A stretch of 64,000 nucleotides of DNA from Campylobacter concisus (GTDB lineage: Bacteria; Campylobacterota; Campylobacteria; Campylobacterales; Campylobacteraceae): NCBI RefSeq assembly GCF_001298465.1, contig NZ_CP012541.1:806001-870000 (forward strand), written 5' to 3'. The notes beneath the pieces are model-generated. The model did no database searches, was not told the origin of the DNA, and saw nothing but the letters and a program-made list of their open reading frames with translations. A program made the translations under genes and the position numbers. Each line of letters starts with the position of its first letter. Within the stretch, counting starts at the first letter, position 1. This document shows, piece after piece, positions 45,376 through 55,192 of the stretch.

Positions 45376-45696
45376 ATGGATCATAATGCACTTTTAATCC
45401 AGCTTGGCTATAACGTCAATGAAACGACCACTGCTCAAATGTGTAGAATTTTAAACAATACTGATGGTCTTTTGCCAAAGAGCATAATTGAACTAAACGA
45501 TCATTTAAAGCCGCACCTTTGTTTTGTGGCGATGAGTGGAAGTGAAGATAGACTAAAGATAAAAAATGTAGCTACCGTTAATGAAATAAAAGAGCGAGTT
45601 GATGAAATCATAAAAAACTGGGCTAATAAATATAAAATGGAGCTAAAAAAGATAAATGAAACAACTTACTATATAATGGGAAAGATAAGGGACTGA
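45376..45696 (+). CDS. Conserved hypothetical protein, 106 aa
   Basis: A soluble protein (MDHNALLIQLGYNVNETTTAQM) with SD AAAGGA. It has no signal, TM or recognised motif. It is 2 bases upstream of the RclA-like oxidoreductase, so the two are probably in one operon and may share a role in redox stress. I cannot assign a function. Confidence 0.75.
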   Translation: MDHNALLIQLGYNVNETTTAQMCRILNNTDGLLPKSIIELNDHLKPHLCFVAMSGSEDRLKIKNVATVNEIKERVDEIIKNWANKYKMELKKINETTYYIMGKIRD

Positions 45697-45698
45697 AA

Positions 45699-47039
45699 AT
45701 GAAATATGATATTGTAATTATTGGTTTTGGAAAAGCTGGCAAAACGCTAGCAGTTAAAGCTGCCGCACTTGGCAAAAAAGTGGCTCTTATAGAGAGATCG
45801 CCAAAGATGTACGGAGGTACTTGCATAAATGTTGGCTGCATACCAACCAAACGTCTAATAACAGCCGCTAAAGAGGCAAAATTTGTAAATAATAGCGTTG
45901 AGAGCGAATATTACACACTTAGTGTGGAAAATAAAAATAAGCTAATTTCAGCTTTGAATGCTAAAAACTATGTGATGCTAAATGATAAAGAAAATATCGA
46001 TGTGATCGATGGTGTTGGCTCATTTGCTAGTGAAAATAGCGTACTTGTAACAACGACAAGCGGCGAGAAAAAGATAATAGAGGGCGATTTTATTATCATA
46101 AATAGTGGCTCAAAAGAGGCAGATGCTCCTTTTGAGGTTGTAAGCTCAAATGTATTTTCAAGCCAAACTTTGCTTGATCTAAAAAATTTACCAAAGCATT
46201 TTGTCATTATCGGTAGTGGTTTTATCGGTATAGAGTTTGCATCAATGTTTGCAAATTTTGGCTCAAAAGTGACTATCGTAGGACGTTCAAAACTACTTAA
46301 AAACGAAGATGATGATATAGCTAATAGCGTAAAAGAGGCTCTTAGAGTCCAAGGCGTTGAAATTTTAGAGGATTGCGAGATAGGGTGCGTTAAAGAGAAT
46401 GTATTAAATTTCAAGCAAAATGGTGAGCAAAGATGCCTTAGGGCTGATGCATTTTTGATCGCGCTTGGCAGAGTGGCAAATGTGGATGATTTAAATTTAA
46501 AAGCTGCTGGAGTTGAGCTAAATGAAAAAGGCTTTATAAAGACAAATGAAAATCTTCAAACAAATGTGCCAAACATCTATGCGGTAGGCGACGTGCGCGG
46601 CGGAGAGCTTTTTACTTACACGAGCTTGGATGATTTTAGGATAGTTTATTCACAAATTTTTGGTGATAAAAAGAGAAATACTAAAAATAGAAGCATTCAC
46701 GCAAATGTACTATTTACTGATACTCCGCTAGCAAGAATTGGAGTAAATGCAAAAGAGGCTAGTAAATTTGGGCTAAATTTTAAAGAGCTAAAGCTTAGCA
46801 TGGCAACAGTACCAGGTGCAAAAGTACTAAATCACGATGTAGGTATGCTAAAAGCTATCGTTGATGTACAAAGCGGCGAAATTTTAGGTGCTAGCTTTCA
46901 CTGCATCTATGCAAATGAGCTAATAAATGAAATCGCAATTGCAATGAATTTAAAAGCGAACGCAAATTTCTTTAAAAATCAAATTTTCACTCATCCAAGT
47001 ATCAGTGAAGCACTAAATGACTTATTTGGACAATTTTAA
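45699..47039 (+). CDS. RclA-like pyridine nucleotide-disulfide oxidoreductase
   Basis: A 446-residue flavoprotein with FAD-binding GFGKAGK, redox-active Cys42 and Cys47 (GGTCINVGCIPTK), NAD-binding GSGFIGIEFASMF, and the second FAD motif VYAVGDVRG. The C-terminal dimerisation domain ends NDLFGQF. The call as RclA-like rests on the general layout; RclA reduces Cu(II) and protects against hypochlorous acid. A mercuric reductase or lipoamide dehydrogenase is less likely, since there is no C-terminal CC pair and no pyruvate dehydrogenase genes nearby. Confidence 0.85.
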   Translation: MKYDIVIIGFGKAGKTLAVKAAALGKKVALIERSPKMYGGTCINVGCIPTKRLITAAKEAKFVNNSVESEYYTLSVENKNKLISALNAKNYVMLNDKENIDVIDGVGSFASENSVLVTTTSGEKKIIEGDFIIINSGSKEADAPFEVVSSNVFSSQTLLDLKNLPKHFVIIGSGFIGIEFASMFANFGSKVTIVGRSKLLKNEDDDIANSVKEALRVQGVEILEDCEIGCVKENVLNFKQNGEQRCLRADAFLIALGRVANVDDLNLKAAGVELNEKGFIKTNENLQTNVPNIYAVGDVRGGELFTYTSLDDFRIVYSQIFGDKKRNTKNRSIHANVLFTDTPLARIGVNAKEASKFGLNFKELKLSMATVPGAKVLNHDVGMLKAIVDVQSGEILGASFHCIYANELINEIAIAMNLKANANFFKNQIFTHPSISEALNDLFGQF

Positions 47040-47049
47040 AAGGAAAAGA

Positions 47050-47703
47050 ATGAAAAAATATTTATTGCTTTTATCGGCTTTATTTTTCACTGGCTGCTTA
47101 AATGTGATTGGTGTAGGACAAAAACAAGATGATTCGTGGCAGCAGCCAAAGGATGAAAAAATAGTGCAAAATAAAGAGCAAATTTCAAGAAATGCGATCG
47201 AAATTTTAATACCAAAATGCGAAGAAGGCGATGCGGAAGCTTGCAATGATTTGGGTGTAAATTACGAGCTTTTAAAAGAATATGAAAACGCTTTAACAAA
47301 TTATAAAAAAGCTTGCGATGCGAAAGTGCAAGTCGGTTGTGCAAATTTGGGCACTCTTTATGAGCTTGGACTTGGAGTTAAAAAAAATCCAAAAAAGGCA
47401 ATTTCGATTTATAAAGAAAGTTGCAATGGTGGAGGCATGCAAGCTTGCTATCATCTAGGCAACGCCTACCGCAAGGGCGAGATCGTAAAACAAGACTACT
47501 ATCTAGCGATGGAGGCATATACAAACGCTTGCAATGCTGGCGACTTACCAAGTTGTGCTAATATCGGAGCGATGTACGAGCTTGGTCTTGGTGTCAATAA
47601 AGACGAAAAAAGGGCTTATGGAATTTATAAAGTTGCTTGCTTTCGTGGGCTAAGCAAGGCATGCCCACAGATGAAAAGACTAGGCACAAAGCTAGGAATG
47701 TAA
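47050..47703 (+). CDS. Sel1-repeat, cysteine-rich lipoprotein (Hcp-like)
   Basis: A 217-residue lipoprotein (lipobox ALFFTGC, Cys15) with four or five Sel1 repeats. Each carries a Cys pair about 8 residues apart (KKACDAKVQVGCANLG, ESCNGGGMQACYHLG), as in Helicobacter cysteine-rich proteins, where pairs form disulfides in the periplasm. ATG 47050 follows AAAAGGAAAAGA; the ORF's earlier Met (47017) is inside the oxidoreductase. Part of a run of two such genes. Confidence 0.88.
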   Translation: MKKYLLLLSALFFTGCLNVIGVGQKQDDSWQQPKDEKIVQNKEQISRNAIEILIPKCEEGDAEACNDLGVNYELLKEYENALTNYKKACDAKVQVGCANLGTLYELGLGVKKNPKKAISIYKESCNGGGMQACYHLGNAYRKGEIVKQDYYLAMEAYTNACNAGDLPSCANIGAMYELGLGVNKDEKRAYGIYKVACFRGLSKACPQMKRLGTKLGM

Positions 47704-48327
47704 GTGAAAAAGGTCTTAAATTTTGGTCTTATTTTGGCTATGGGCTTTATACTTAGTGGTTGCTGGTCTTGGCAAAAGATGGTAAGCTTTGGCTTTTGGC
47801 AAAGTGATGAAGAGGCGAGGGCAGAGCGTCTTGAGCTTGAAAAAGAGAAGATGATGCAAAACTGCGAGGGTGGAAATAGCATCGACTGTAACAACCTAGC
47901 TGTAAATTTTAGCAACGAAAAAGACTTTGTAAAAGCAAAAGGCTACTACGAAAAAGCTTGCAATGCTGGGCTTGCAACGGCTTGTTCAAATTTGGGTCAA
48001 ATTTATGAGCAAGGGCTGATTGATGAGCAAAAAGATATCCAAAAAGCTCTAAAACTTTATAAACTAGCTTGTGATAGTGGCGATGGTGTTGGCTGCTATA
48101 ATGAGGCTATGGGGCTAAAATCCTACATCGAAAGTGAAAATTTAAAGACTCATAAGATAGATAGAACTAAGGCCGAGGCTAGAGTGCTAAGGCTTTTGGC
48201 AAAGAGTTGCGAGCTTGAGTATGCTCAGTCATGCTTTTTGCTTGCAAAGCTAAGCGGCAATGAAGCAAAGGCAGACGCACTTTACAAAAGAGCCTGCCAA
48301 CTTGGCAAATGTGTGGATAAAAAGTAA
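47704..48327 (+). CDS. Sel1-repeat, cysteine-rich lipoprotein (Hcp-like)
   Basis: A 207-residue lipoprotein starting GTG right at the stop of the previous gene. The lipobox is FILSGC (about residue 21). It has three or four Sel1 repeats with paired Cys (EKACNAGLATACSNLGQIYEQG, KSCELEYAQSCFLLAKL). It probably arose by duplication from its neighbour. Function unknown; Hcp relatives act in host interaction or beta-lactam binding. Confidence 0.85.
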   Translation: MKKVLNFGLILAMGFILSGCWSWQKMVSFGFWQSDEEARAERLELEKEKMMQNCEGGNSIDCNNLAVNFSNEKDFVKAKGYYEKACNAGLATACSNLGQIYEQGLIDEQKDIQKALKLYKLACDSGDGVGCYNEAMGLKSYIESENLKTHKIDRTKAEARVLRLLAKSCELEYAQSCFLLAKLSGNEAKADALYKRACQLGKCVDKK

Positions 48328-48404
48328 TACTAGTCAAAATACTGTTCTAAAAATTCGTAATAAATCAACAAAGGCTCTTCTTGAGTCTTTTAAAATTTGA
48401 TGTT

Positions 48405-48973
48405 TTATTCGAGAAATTCTAAAAATACCTTCAAATGTGTGTAAATCCGGACAACATCTTGTTTGGGGGTAGTCAGTCCTCAAGGCGCATGTAGCTCGCA
48501 CCAGTTTCTTTGCTGGCTTCTTTTATATTACTTGTTTCTATTGTATAAGTGTGACAGCCACTTAAAACGATATCTGTTGCACCATCTGCTTTATATTCAT
48601 CTACAAATTTTTAATAGCATCAGATATTGCGTCGTTTTTGTACATTACAGAAGATGGGGTGTCTTTAAGTAACATTTGGCGATATTTTCTACAAGGTCGC
48701 CTTGTGTGCTTATATTATTTTTAAATTTTTTAGTTCCTGTACAGTTTTCAAAAACTACTACATCCGCTTCTACACTTGCTCTTCCATATTCAGTAGCTAC
48801 GATCGAGGCATATTGATAGCTTTTTTGTTCTAAAATTTCTTTTATATCGCGTACTATTTTTATGGCACTAAAACTACTTGATAACAAAAAAATAGATCAC
48901 AAAAATTATCTTGATTATCTAGTATTGTTACTTTTGTAGATGTTGAGCTTATATCAATACTGATGAAATACAT
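48405..48973 (-). pseudogene. Decayed 2-hydroxyacyl-CoA dehydratase / activase locus
   Basis: Reading the minus strand from 48973: MYFISIDISSTSTKVTILD matches the ASKHA ATPase start of dehydratase activases (BcrA/HgdC type). After a stop near 48900 the frame resumes with SIVATEYGRASVEADVVVFENCTG, an activase segment. Then VENIAKCYLKTP, DEYKADGATDIVLSGCHTY and RLE-TDYPKQDVVRIYTHLKVF are the C-terminal part of the dehydratase (DEYKADG, terminal DY..Q..R..). At least three frameshifts or stops and a large internal deletion joined the two genes. No functional product is expected. The gap from 48974 to 49064 holds nothing more. Confidence 0.7.
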
Positions 48974-49064
48974 AAATTTATGTCCATAAAAATATGATTT
49001 CTATAACTAAGAACTTGAGAGAAATGTTATCTATTTGTAGCTTTTTTAAATAAAATCTAAAATT

Positions 49065-49601
49065 TCACTTCAACCCAAAAACTTTTATATTAAAAGTAGT
49101 ATGGATTTTATCCTTTTCGCCTTTCATGACGATAGGAAATTCGGTCTTTACGATACTGTCATAGCTGCTAAGCGCATCTAAAAAGTCATAAAATTTTTGT
49201 GGTGTCCTTAGAGAGCTAGTTACATTTAGGCGAAATCTAAAAAATTTCTCACTAGCGTTATTATCACTTTCTTCTATTTTGCTAAGGCTCACTTCACTGA
49301 AAAATTTAGAGGCAAATTCTATAAATTTATCTTTATCAAATTTAGCCTCAAAAGCTGAAATAATAGCTCCATCTTTTTGTTTGGTTGCTTCAAGGTTTTT
49401 AAATTTGGCTTCAAATTCATTTTTTACTTTTGTATAAGATGATGTCTGTGAATAATTTTGTCTAGTTAGGCTTTTAAATTCTTTTATATTTGGCACGATA
49501 AAACCAAATATCATAATGAAACAAACTACAATAAAAGCAAATATAAAAAGTAAAAGCTTGACGGGATCTATTTTTTCTAAGCTCGTATCTTTTTTACTCA
49601 T
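49065..49601 (-). CDS. PilO-like inner-membrane protein
   Basis: A 178-residue protein: short cytosolic N-terminus, one TM (LLLFIFAFIVVCFIMIFGF), then a coiled coil (about 45-90) and a ferredoxin-like C-terminal part (SLRTPQKFYDFLDALSS). This is the PilO/GspM plan. ATG 49601 (MSKKDTSLEK) overlaps the upstream stop by 8 bases and is preferred to 49622. It is third in a PilM-PilN-PilO-like series. The assignment is by topology and order, not close similarity. Confidence 0.65.
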   Translation of the reverse strand: MSKKDTSLEKIDPVKLLLFIFAFIVVCFIMIFGFIVPNIKEFKSLTRQNYSQTSSYTKVKNEFEAKFKNLEATKQKDGAIISAFEAKFDKDKFIEFASKFFSEVSLSKIEESDNNASEKFFRFRLNVTSSLRTPQKFYDFLDALSSYDSIVKTEFPIVMKGEKDKIHTTFNIKVFGLK

Positions 49602-50115
49602 TATATCCCTCAGAATTATCAATTTTATTTGTGCTTATAAAGCCGTACCAGCCGTTTTTACTTTGATAAAAGCTAGTATTCGAAGTCGTAAAAATAGATC
49701 TTAAAGGTGAAGCTAGAAGCTGATTAAATACATCTTTTGTCGGCGTTATACCACGAATGATGAGTGAGTTTTTATCCATAAAAACCTCTTCGAGCGTTAT
49801 ACTGTCAGGCACTAGATCAAAAAGATTGTGCAAGCTTTGCTTGAGAATAGAATTTGATGTGAAAATATCATTTGCAGATTCTATTTGTACGGCCAGTTTA
49901 GCTGAAATTTCATCTGTTGTGACTATTTTTTGACTAAGTTCTTTTTGCTCATTTGATAAAAAATTTATATTTTTTTCAATTGAATAGTTTTTATAGAGTA
50001 TAAAAAAATTTGTTGCCAAAAGAGCTATAAAAACAAAACTTATAAGACTTAGCCAAATTTTGCTAAAGATAGATATAAGTGGTCTTGGTTCCGGAGCAAT
50101 AAAGCTAAATCTCAT
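49594..50115 (-). CDS. PilN-like inner-membrane protein
   Basis: A 173-residue protein with a cytosolic N-terminal tail, one TM (LSLISFVFIALLATNFFIL), a coiled coil, and a C-terminal PilN-like fold: LHNLFDLVPDSITLEEVFMDKNSLIIRG. The segment VPDSITLEEV is a recognisable PilN/GspL hallmark. The start overlaps the PilM-like stop by 4 bases. Confidence 0.7.
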   Translation of the reverse strand: MRFSFIAPEPRPLISIFSKIWLSLISFVFIALLATNFFILYKNYSIEKNINFLSNEQKELSQKIVTTDEISAKLAVQIESANDIFTSNSILKQSLHNLFDLVPDSITLEEVFMDKNSLIIRGITPTKDVFNQLLASPLRSIFTTSNTSFYQSKNGWYGFISTNKIDNSEGYNE

Positions 50116-51116
50116 AATATTATCTCTTCTTGCATGATTTCATTCATAATATGGTTTGTATTCACTGGATACACCGAAGTCTCCACTAAAAGCTCGGATT
50201 GCAGATATTGTAAAAAGGTTGCACTTGTTTTTGTATTTTCAAAAACAATGATTTGTTCAATAAAATCGCCGCCGTAGAGAGGATTTTCGTAAAATTCTTT
50301 TACAGCCTTTACGATGTAATCAAACATCTTCATGTCATACCCAAAAATAGCAACCGATTTTTCTACATTTGTAGAAACTGGCATATTTAGTTCATAGTTT
50401 AGATCTTCAAATTCTTTTGGTTTATCATCACTTAAAAAATCATCTAAACTTTTAAAATCATCAAGCGATGTTGCGTCATTTTCTTCTTTAATTATTAAGT
50501 TATCAATATCTGTTATATCTTCTTCTTTTAGGCTTTCAGCTTCCTGATTAGTTTCCTCAATACCAGCCATATTTAAAAAAGTGGATAATTTCATTTGTTT
50601 ATCTTTAAATATCGCAAGCGTAAACGAATGTGCATGGATATAAAGATAAAGTGTAGTTTTTGGAGAAATTCCGCGTTTTAAAAGCTCGTGAAAGAGTAGG
50701 GCAATAGGTGAGTAGATGAGATCTACACTATCTTGTCCAAATAAATTTTTATATTTTTTTATAGCATTTAAATTTGCATAAATACTCCAGCTATCCTGCA
50801 TGATAAGGCTTGTAAGATTTTTAGTATTTATATTAAATTTTTTATATTCATCAAAGCTAGTGCTAGGAAGCGCGCCTTGCGAGTCGTCGTTAAAAAAAAC
50901 TGAGACATATACGCCAAAATATGCTTTTTCTTGCTCTTCTATGTATTTTATGATTTTTTCATCGATATTATCGATATTTATATCTGTAAATTTAGCGTTT
51001 ATGGTTTTTATAAGCTTGCCATTTCTAAAGACCTGACCGTAAAAAACGCACTCATTGCCCTCGATCACGGCGCTTAAGAAAAGGTTTGAAAAAAGCTTTT
51101 TGATGCTAAAAGACAT
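50112..51116 (-). CDS. PilM-like (GspL cytosolic-like) protein
   Basis: 334 residues, predicted actin-like ATPase fold without TM. Strands such as LFLSAVIEGNECVFYGQV and TLYLYIHAHSFTLAIFKD fit the two subdomains. An acidic insert (about 190-240) interrupts the second. It is assigned by order before PilN- and PilO-like genes; no clear ATP motif is visible. It would join a pilus or pseudopilus (DNA uptake, Cts-type) platform. Confidence 0.55.
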   Translation of the reverse strand: MSFSIKKLFSNLFLSAVIEGNECVFYGQVFRNGKLIKTINAKFTDINIDNIDEKIIKYIEEQEKAYFGVYVSVFFNDDSQGALPSTSFDEYKKFNINTKNLTSLIMQDSWSIYANLNAIKKYKNLFGQDSVDLIYSPIALLFHELLKRGISPKTTLYLYIHAHSFTLAIFKDKQMKLSTFLNMAGIEETNQEAESLKEEDITDIDNLIIKEENDATSLDDFKSLDDFLSDDKPKEFEDLNYELNMPVSTNVEKSVAIFGYDMKMFDYIVKAVKEFYENPLYGGDFIEQIIVFENTKTSATFLQYLQSELLVETSVYPVNTNHIMNEIMQEEIIL

Positions 51117-51176
51117 AACTCTCCTAAATTTAGTGCATTATTTTTGGTATGTTAGCTAAAAAGGGATTAAATAAGT

Positions 51177-51623
51177 TTAAAACAGCTCGTTTTTTAGTTT
51201 TGCAAATGCCTCTTTCATCTGCAGAGCCTCGCTTTTTAGCTCATCATCAAGCAAAGCAGAATTTCTTAAGCTTTCAAAGTCCTCTATCATCACATCACAC
51301 ATCATTTTGATGCGCTCATTATCAGCCTTACTGACGCCATTTTGGCTCATTTTTTTGATGCGTTCAAGATACTCTTTGCCGTTTTTTATGTATGAGCTAA
51401 ATTTCATAGCTGCCTTGCTTTGATTAAGCGTGGTGGCGGCCATCTTGTTGTATACGTCAAGATCAAGGGCTTTTTGGCTTAAATTTATAGCCTTTTCATA
51501 CTCTTTACTCTCGTAGTAAAATTTCGCTTCAAGGGCGAGCTTGTAGGAGTTGTCGCTGTAAAAAAAGAGCCCAAAGAAAGCTATTATAAAAATGGCTATA
51601 AAGATAGAAATTTTATTTTTCAT
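51177..51623 (-). CDS. TPR-like membrane-anchored protein
   Basis: 148 residues: N-terminal TM (ISIFIAIFIIAFFGLFFY), then a TPR-like pair (LALEAKFYYESKEYEKAINLSQKALDLD) and a helical tail. It is probably periplasmic, anchored in the inner membrane. It lies between the acyltransferase and the PilM-like gene and may belong with the latter. Confidence 0.75.
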   Translation of the reverse strand: MKNKISIFIAIFIIAFFGLFFYSDNSYKLALEAKFYYESKEYEKAINLSQKALDLDVYNKMAATTLNQSKAAMKFSSYIKNGKEYLERIKKMSQNGVSKADNERIKMMCDVMIEDFESLRNSALLDDELKSEALQMKEAFAKLKNELF

Positions 51624-52392
51624 AAATTTCGTCCAAAATTTCTCTTATCTCGTCGCTTATTTGCGGATTTTTATGCGCATATTTTTTCCACCAAATTTTT
51701 AAATTTGACCTAAAGTCCTCTTTATTTTGTAGCACGCTCTTGCCACCGTCATTTTGCGAGGCCTGCCAAAGCTCGTTTTGTATCTTCTCTTTTGCCTCTT
51801 TTTGTTCTAAATTTGCCACGCTAAAAGGGGCTGAGAGGCTAAATTTTATAGTTGAAAATGGCTTTGGAAGTATCATCTTGTCCCAGCTTTTAAACTCCCA
51901 AAACGAGTTTGCTTCGAAATTTAGAGCATAAATTTCGCAAGATGACTTTTGCGCGATCACCGCAGCTCCGTCTGCGACGCTGTGTCTTGGTCCGCGTGGG
52001 CCATCTGGCGTGATGATGACGTCGTGACCTTGCTTTATCTCTCTTAAAGCCTCTATAAGTGCCCTTGCGCCGCCTTTTGAGCTGCTACCTCTAATGGTGC
52101 CGATGCCAAAAAATTTGATTATTCTGGTGATGAGCTCGCCATCTTTGTGGTCGCTTATTATCACCTTGCCTTGTTTTCTGTTTTGGCTGCTCCACCAGCG
52201 TCTGTAAGCAAAGCTCATAAAGCTAAGTCTGCCATGCCAAAAAACGACGACGCAGCCATTTTGCGGTAAGAAATTTGGAGTGTAGCTCTTTTTGCAGGTT
52301 AGAAAAATGAGCCACATCAAAATGTAGATGAAAAAGACACCAATGTTCGTGGCGAGCTTTTCAAGGGTGCTTTTAAATTTGCAGCTCACCAT
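51613..52392 (-). CDS. DUF374/LPLAT-like lysophospholipid acyltransferase
   Basis: A 259-residue protein with an N-terminal TM ([14 protein letters not shown]) and the family's [50 protein letters not shown] and [16 protein letters not shown]. The HG...D and PDGPRGP motifs suggest transfer of an acyl chain to a lipid A precursor or lysophospholipid. ATG 52392 ([12 protein letters not shown]) overlaps the miaB end; an upstream start at 52464 would lie deep in miaB. Confidence 0.85.
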   Translation of the reverse strand: MVSCKFKSTLEKLATNIGVFFIYILMWLIFLTCKKSYTPNFLPQNGCVVVFWHGRLSFMSFAYRRWWSSQNRKQGKVIISDHKDGELITRIIKFFGIGTIRGSSSKGGARALIEALREIKQGHDVIITPDGPRGPRHSVADGAAVIAQKSSCEIYALNFEANSFWEFKSWDKMILPKPFSTIKFSLSAPFSVANLEQKEAKEKIQNELWQASQNDGGKSVLQNKEDFRSNLKIWWKKYAHKNPQISDEIREILDEIYEK

Positions 52393-53674
52393 ACAAAACC
52401 ATTCGTTTTGGGTTTGTGATCTTGATTTTTTGTGTAGTGCCAAGAAGCTCTTCACTGCCATCAACTTGAACTAAAAAGTTATTAAAGCTTCGCCCAGCAA
52501 CGCCGCCATTTGCTCTTAGCTCTTCAAAATATACATCAAAAATTTTATCTTTTTGTGCCGCCACGATCTCGTCTAAAATTTCATTGTGGCGATTTTGTAG
52601 GCGAGTAAGCCTAGCTGAAGCGGTCTTGTCGTCTATTTGATTTGTAAAAGTAGCTGCCTTGGTAAGAGGGCGAGGCGAATACTTGAAGCTAAAAATTTGC
52701 TCAAATCTAACTTGTTCAAGCACGTCCATCGTGTCTTCAAATTCGCTATCGCTCTCGCCCGGAAATGCGACGATGATATCAGTTGAGATGCTCACATCTG
52801 GGCACATCTTTCTAAGTCTTAGCGCGCGGTCTAAAAACCACTCTTTTGTGTATCCGCGCTTCATCTCGCGTAAAACTTTGGTATTTCCGCTTTGAAGTGG
52901 CATATGCATAGACTTGCAAATTTTAGGGTTGTTAGTGAAAATTTCTAGAAATTTATCATCCATGTGAAGTGGGTGCGGGCTTGTAAATCTTATCCTCTCA
53001 ACGCCCTCTATCTCGCTTATCTTTACTAATAGGTCGCTAAAATCGATATTTTCTTGCACGCCTGAAAATCTTTTGCCGTAGTTATTGACATTTTGCCCTA
53101 GTAAAAATATCTCTTTTGCGCCGCTTTTTGCCGCCTTTTCTACCTCTTTTAGGATGAGGCTTGAAGGGATAGAAATTTCATCGCCTCTAGTATGTGGGAC
53201 GATGCAGTAGGTGCACTTTTTGTCGCAGCCGATCGAGATATTGATGTGGCTTTTATATGGCGAGCCTCTAAATTCGCCAAATGCGTATTCGCTCTCGTCA
53301 TGATTGATGTCGGTTGAGATAAATTTAGGTGTATTTACCGCTTTTGTGATCTTACTAACATTTCTTGCGCCAAGAACAAAATCAACATAAGGTGCGCGTT
53401 TAAAAATTTCACTACCCAAATGGCTTGCAGTACAGCCACAAACGCCTATTTTAGCACCTCTTTTTTTGGCTTTTTCAAACGCGCCGACTTCGCTAAAGAG
53501 TTTATGAACTGGCTTTTCACGAACCGAGCAAGTATTTATAAGGATTAAATCAGCTTCTTCTATATTTTGTGTTAAGGAGTAGTCTTCTTTTTGTGAGAGC
53601 TCGGCTATGATATGCTCGCTGTCACGAACATTCATAGCACAGCCTAAAGTTTGGATAAAGAGTTTTTTACTCAT
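52373..53674 (-). CDS. miaB: tRNA-2-methylthio-N6-dimethylallyladenosine synthase
   Basis: A 433-residue methylthiotransferase: UPF0004 domain ([13 protein letters not shown]), radical [14 protein letters not shown], and TRAM domain ending VLYGELQI. The text MNVRDSEH and the length separate it from RimO. It methylthiolates i6A37 in tRNAs reading U-starting codons. Its start overlaps the HP0268-like stop (TAATG). Confidence 0.95.
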   Translation of the reverse strand: MSKKLFIQTLGCAMNVRDSEHIIAELSQKEDYSLTQNIEEADLILINTCSVREKPVHKLFSEVGAFEKAKKRGAKIGVCGCTASHLGSEIFKRAPYVDFVLGARNVSKITKAVNTPKFISTDINHDESEYAFGEFRGSPYKSHINISIGCDKKCTYCIVPHTRGDEISIPSSLILKEVEKAAKSGAKEIFLLGQNVNNYGKRFSGVQENIDFSDLLVKISEIEGVERIRFTSPHPLHMDDKFLEIFTNNPKICKSMHMPLQSGNTKVLREMKRGYTKEWFLDRALRLRKMCPDVSISTDIIVAFPGESDSEFEDTMDVLEQVRFEQIFSFKYSPRPLTKAATFTNQIDDKTASARLTRLQNRHNEILDEIVAAQKDKIFDVYFEELRANGGVAGRSFNNFLVQVDGSEELLGTTQKIKITNPKRMVLYGELQI

Positions 53675-53916
53675 TAAAGTATATGCACTTCATACATGTA
53701 GTCGCTATCATCAAGTCCGTATTTTACGGTTCTGTGATAAACGCTTAGCCCTTTTTCTTCAAAATGCTCAACTAAGGCGATTAATTGTTTGTGTGTGTTT
53801 TCTTTATCAAAATAGAAAATTTTCTGACCCTCTTTTTCGACAGCTGCCTCTATTTTTTCTAGTGAAATCGTTTTTGGTTTTGCGTCTAATTCAGCTCTTG
53901 CAAGTTTTAGCTCCAT
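53674..53916 (-). CDS. HP0268-family small protein
   Basis: 80 residues: [20 protein letters not shown] and DYMYEVHIL are typical of HP0268, a small Smr-like fold found in Campylobacter and Helicobacter. H. pylori HP0268 has been reported as a nicking nuclease; a role for this homologue is not known. ATG 53916 is taken over 53931 because its SD AAAGGATTAAAA precedes it. It is coupled to miaB. Confidence 0.8.
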   Translation of the reverse strand: MELKLARAELDAKPKTISLEKIEAAVEKEGQKIFYFDKENTHKQLIALVEHFEEKGLSVYHRTVKYGLDDSDYMYEVHIL

Positions 53917-54088
53917 TTTTAATCCTTTCAAAATCTTAAATTTTAATCGGTCAATATATCCAAAACATCATAAAAAAAGGATTAAATAAAAGTTAATAAT
54001 AAGCTTAAACTTATTAAAAGTATGGCTTATGTATAATTCCAGAACTTCACGAAAAATCCCCGAAATTTATCGTTACAATGGAGAAAAA

Positions 54089-55192
54089 ATGGAAAGAATT
54101 TCAGATATCATCGAGTCAATTGCAAATGAGAAAAATTTAGAGATAGAAGATGTAAAAGAGCGCGTTATAAGAGCCTTGATAAATACAGCAAAGAGAGTTT
54201 ATGGCGAGAATTATGAGTATGATGTAAATATTGATGCAAATAAAAATTTAAAGCTTTATCAAAAAATTTTAATTGTAGCAAACGATGACGAGAGGCTAGA
54301 AGAAGACAATGAGCACTTTTTGAGTTTAAAAGAGGCTAAGAAAATAGATAGCGGTGTTGAAATCGGCGATGAACTAACTTACGAGCTAAGCCTTGATAAT
54401 CTTGGCAGAACAGCCGCCCAAACACTTCACAAGGAGCTTGAATACCACATCCAGCGCCTAGTCGAAGAGAAAATTTTACAAAAATATAATGAGATGAGCG
54501 GTCACATGGTCTTTGGGCCAGTTGTCAGAGTCGATAATGATGAAAATACATTTATTGAAATTGACGAGCTTCGCGCTGTTTTACCACGTAAAAGCCGTAT
54601 AAAAGGCGAGAAATTTAAAGTAGGAGACGTCGTAAAAGCTGTCATTAGAAAAGTTTTTACAGATAAAAATTTAGGCATAAAAGTAGAACTCTCAAGAACT
54701 TCACCAAAATTTCTTGAAGCACTGCTGACTTCTGAAGTGCCTGAGATAAAAGATGGCGGTATTATCATTCAAGGAAGTGCTAGAATCCCTGGTGAAAGGG
54801 CCAAAGTAGCACTCATCTCAACCACTCCAAACATCGATCCAGTCGGCGCAACAGTCGGCACAAAGGGCGTTAGGATAAATGCCGTAAGCAAAGAGCTTCA
54901 TAACGAAAGCATCGATGCGATCGAATATGCCACCGAACCAGCGATATTTGTCGCTCGTGCGATGGGACCAGCTATCATCACATCGGTAAAGATAGAGGAA
55001 AACAAAGCGATTGTTACACTTGCAAGTGAGCAAAAGAGCAAAGCGATCGGTAAAAACGGCATAAATATCCGCCTTGCAAGCATGCTAACAGGCTATGAGA
55101 TCGAGCTAAACGAGCTTGGCTCAAAAACCAGCAGTGGCGATAGCGACGGTGGCATGATCAAGGATCTAAAAGCACTTTTTGGTGATAACTAA
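54089..55192 (+). CDS. nusA: Transcription termination/antitermination protein NusA
   Basis: 367 residues: N-terminal RNA polymerase-binding domain (MERISDIIESIANEKN), S1 domain (GPVVRVDNDENTFIEIDEL), and two KH domains (PVGATVGTKGVRINAVSKELHNESID, SKAIGKNGINIRLASMLTG). The C-terminal acidic repeats of E. coli are absent, as usual here. ATG 54089 follows GGAGAAAA; the longer ORF from 54029 is rejected. It overlaps the next gene as TAATG. Confidence 0.95.
   Translation: MERISDIIESIANEKNLEIEDVKERVIRALINTAKRVYGENYEYDVNIDANKNLKLYQKILIVANDDERLEEDNEHFLSLKEAKKIDSGVEIGDELTYELSLDNLGRTAAQTLHKELEYHIQRLVEEKILQKYNEMSGHMVFGPVVRVDNDENTFIEIDELRAVLPRKSRIKGEKFKVGDVVKAVIRKVFTDKNLGIKVELSRTSPKFLEALLTSEVPEIKDGGIIIQGSARIPGERAKVALISTTPNIDPVGATVGTKGVRINAVSKELHNESIDAIEYATEPAIFVARAMGPAIITSVKIEENKAIVTLASEQKSKAIGKNGINIRLASMLTGYEIELNELGSKTSSGDSDGGMIKDLKALFGDN

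Noticed and set aside
48463-48672. 69-residue plus-strand frame
   Set aside because: Opposite to the decayed dehydratase, whose minus-strand reading makes better sense.
54029-54088. 20-residue N-terminal extension of NusA
   Set aside because: The conserved NusA start MERISDII follows a GGAG ribosome site; the extension matches no NusA.
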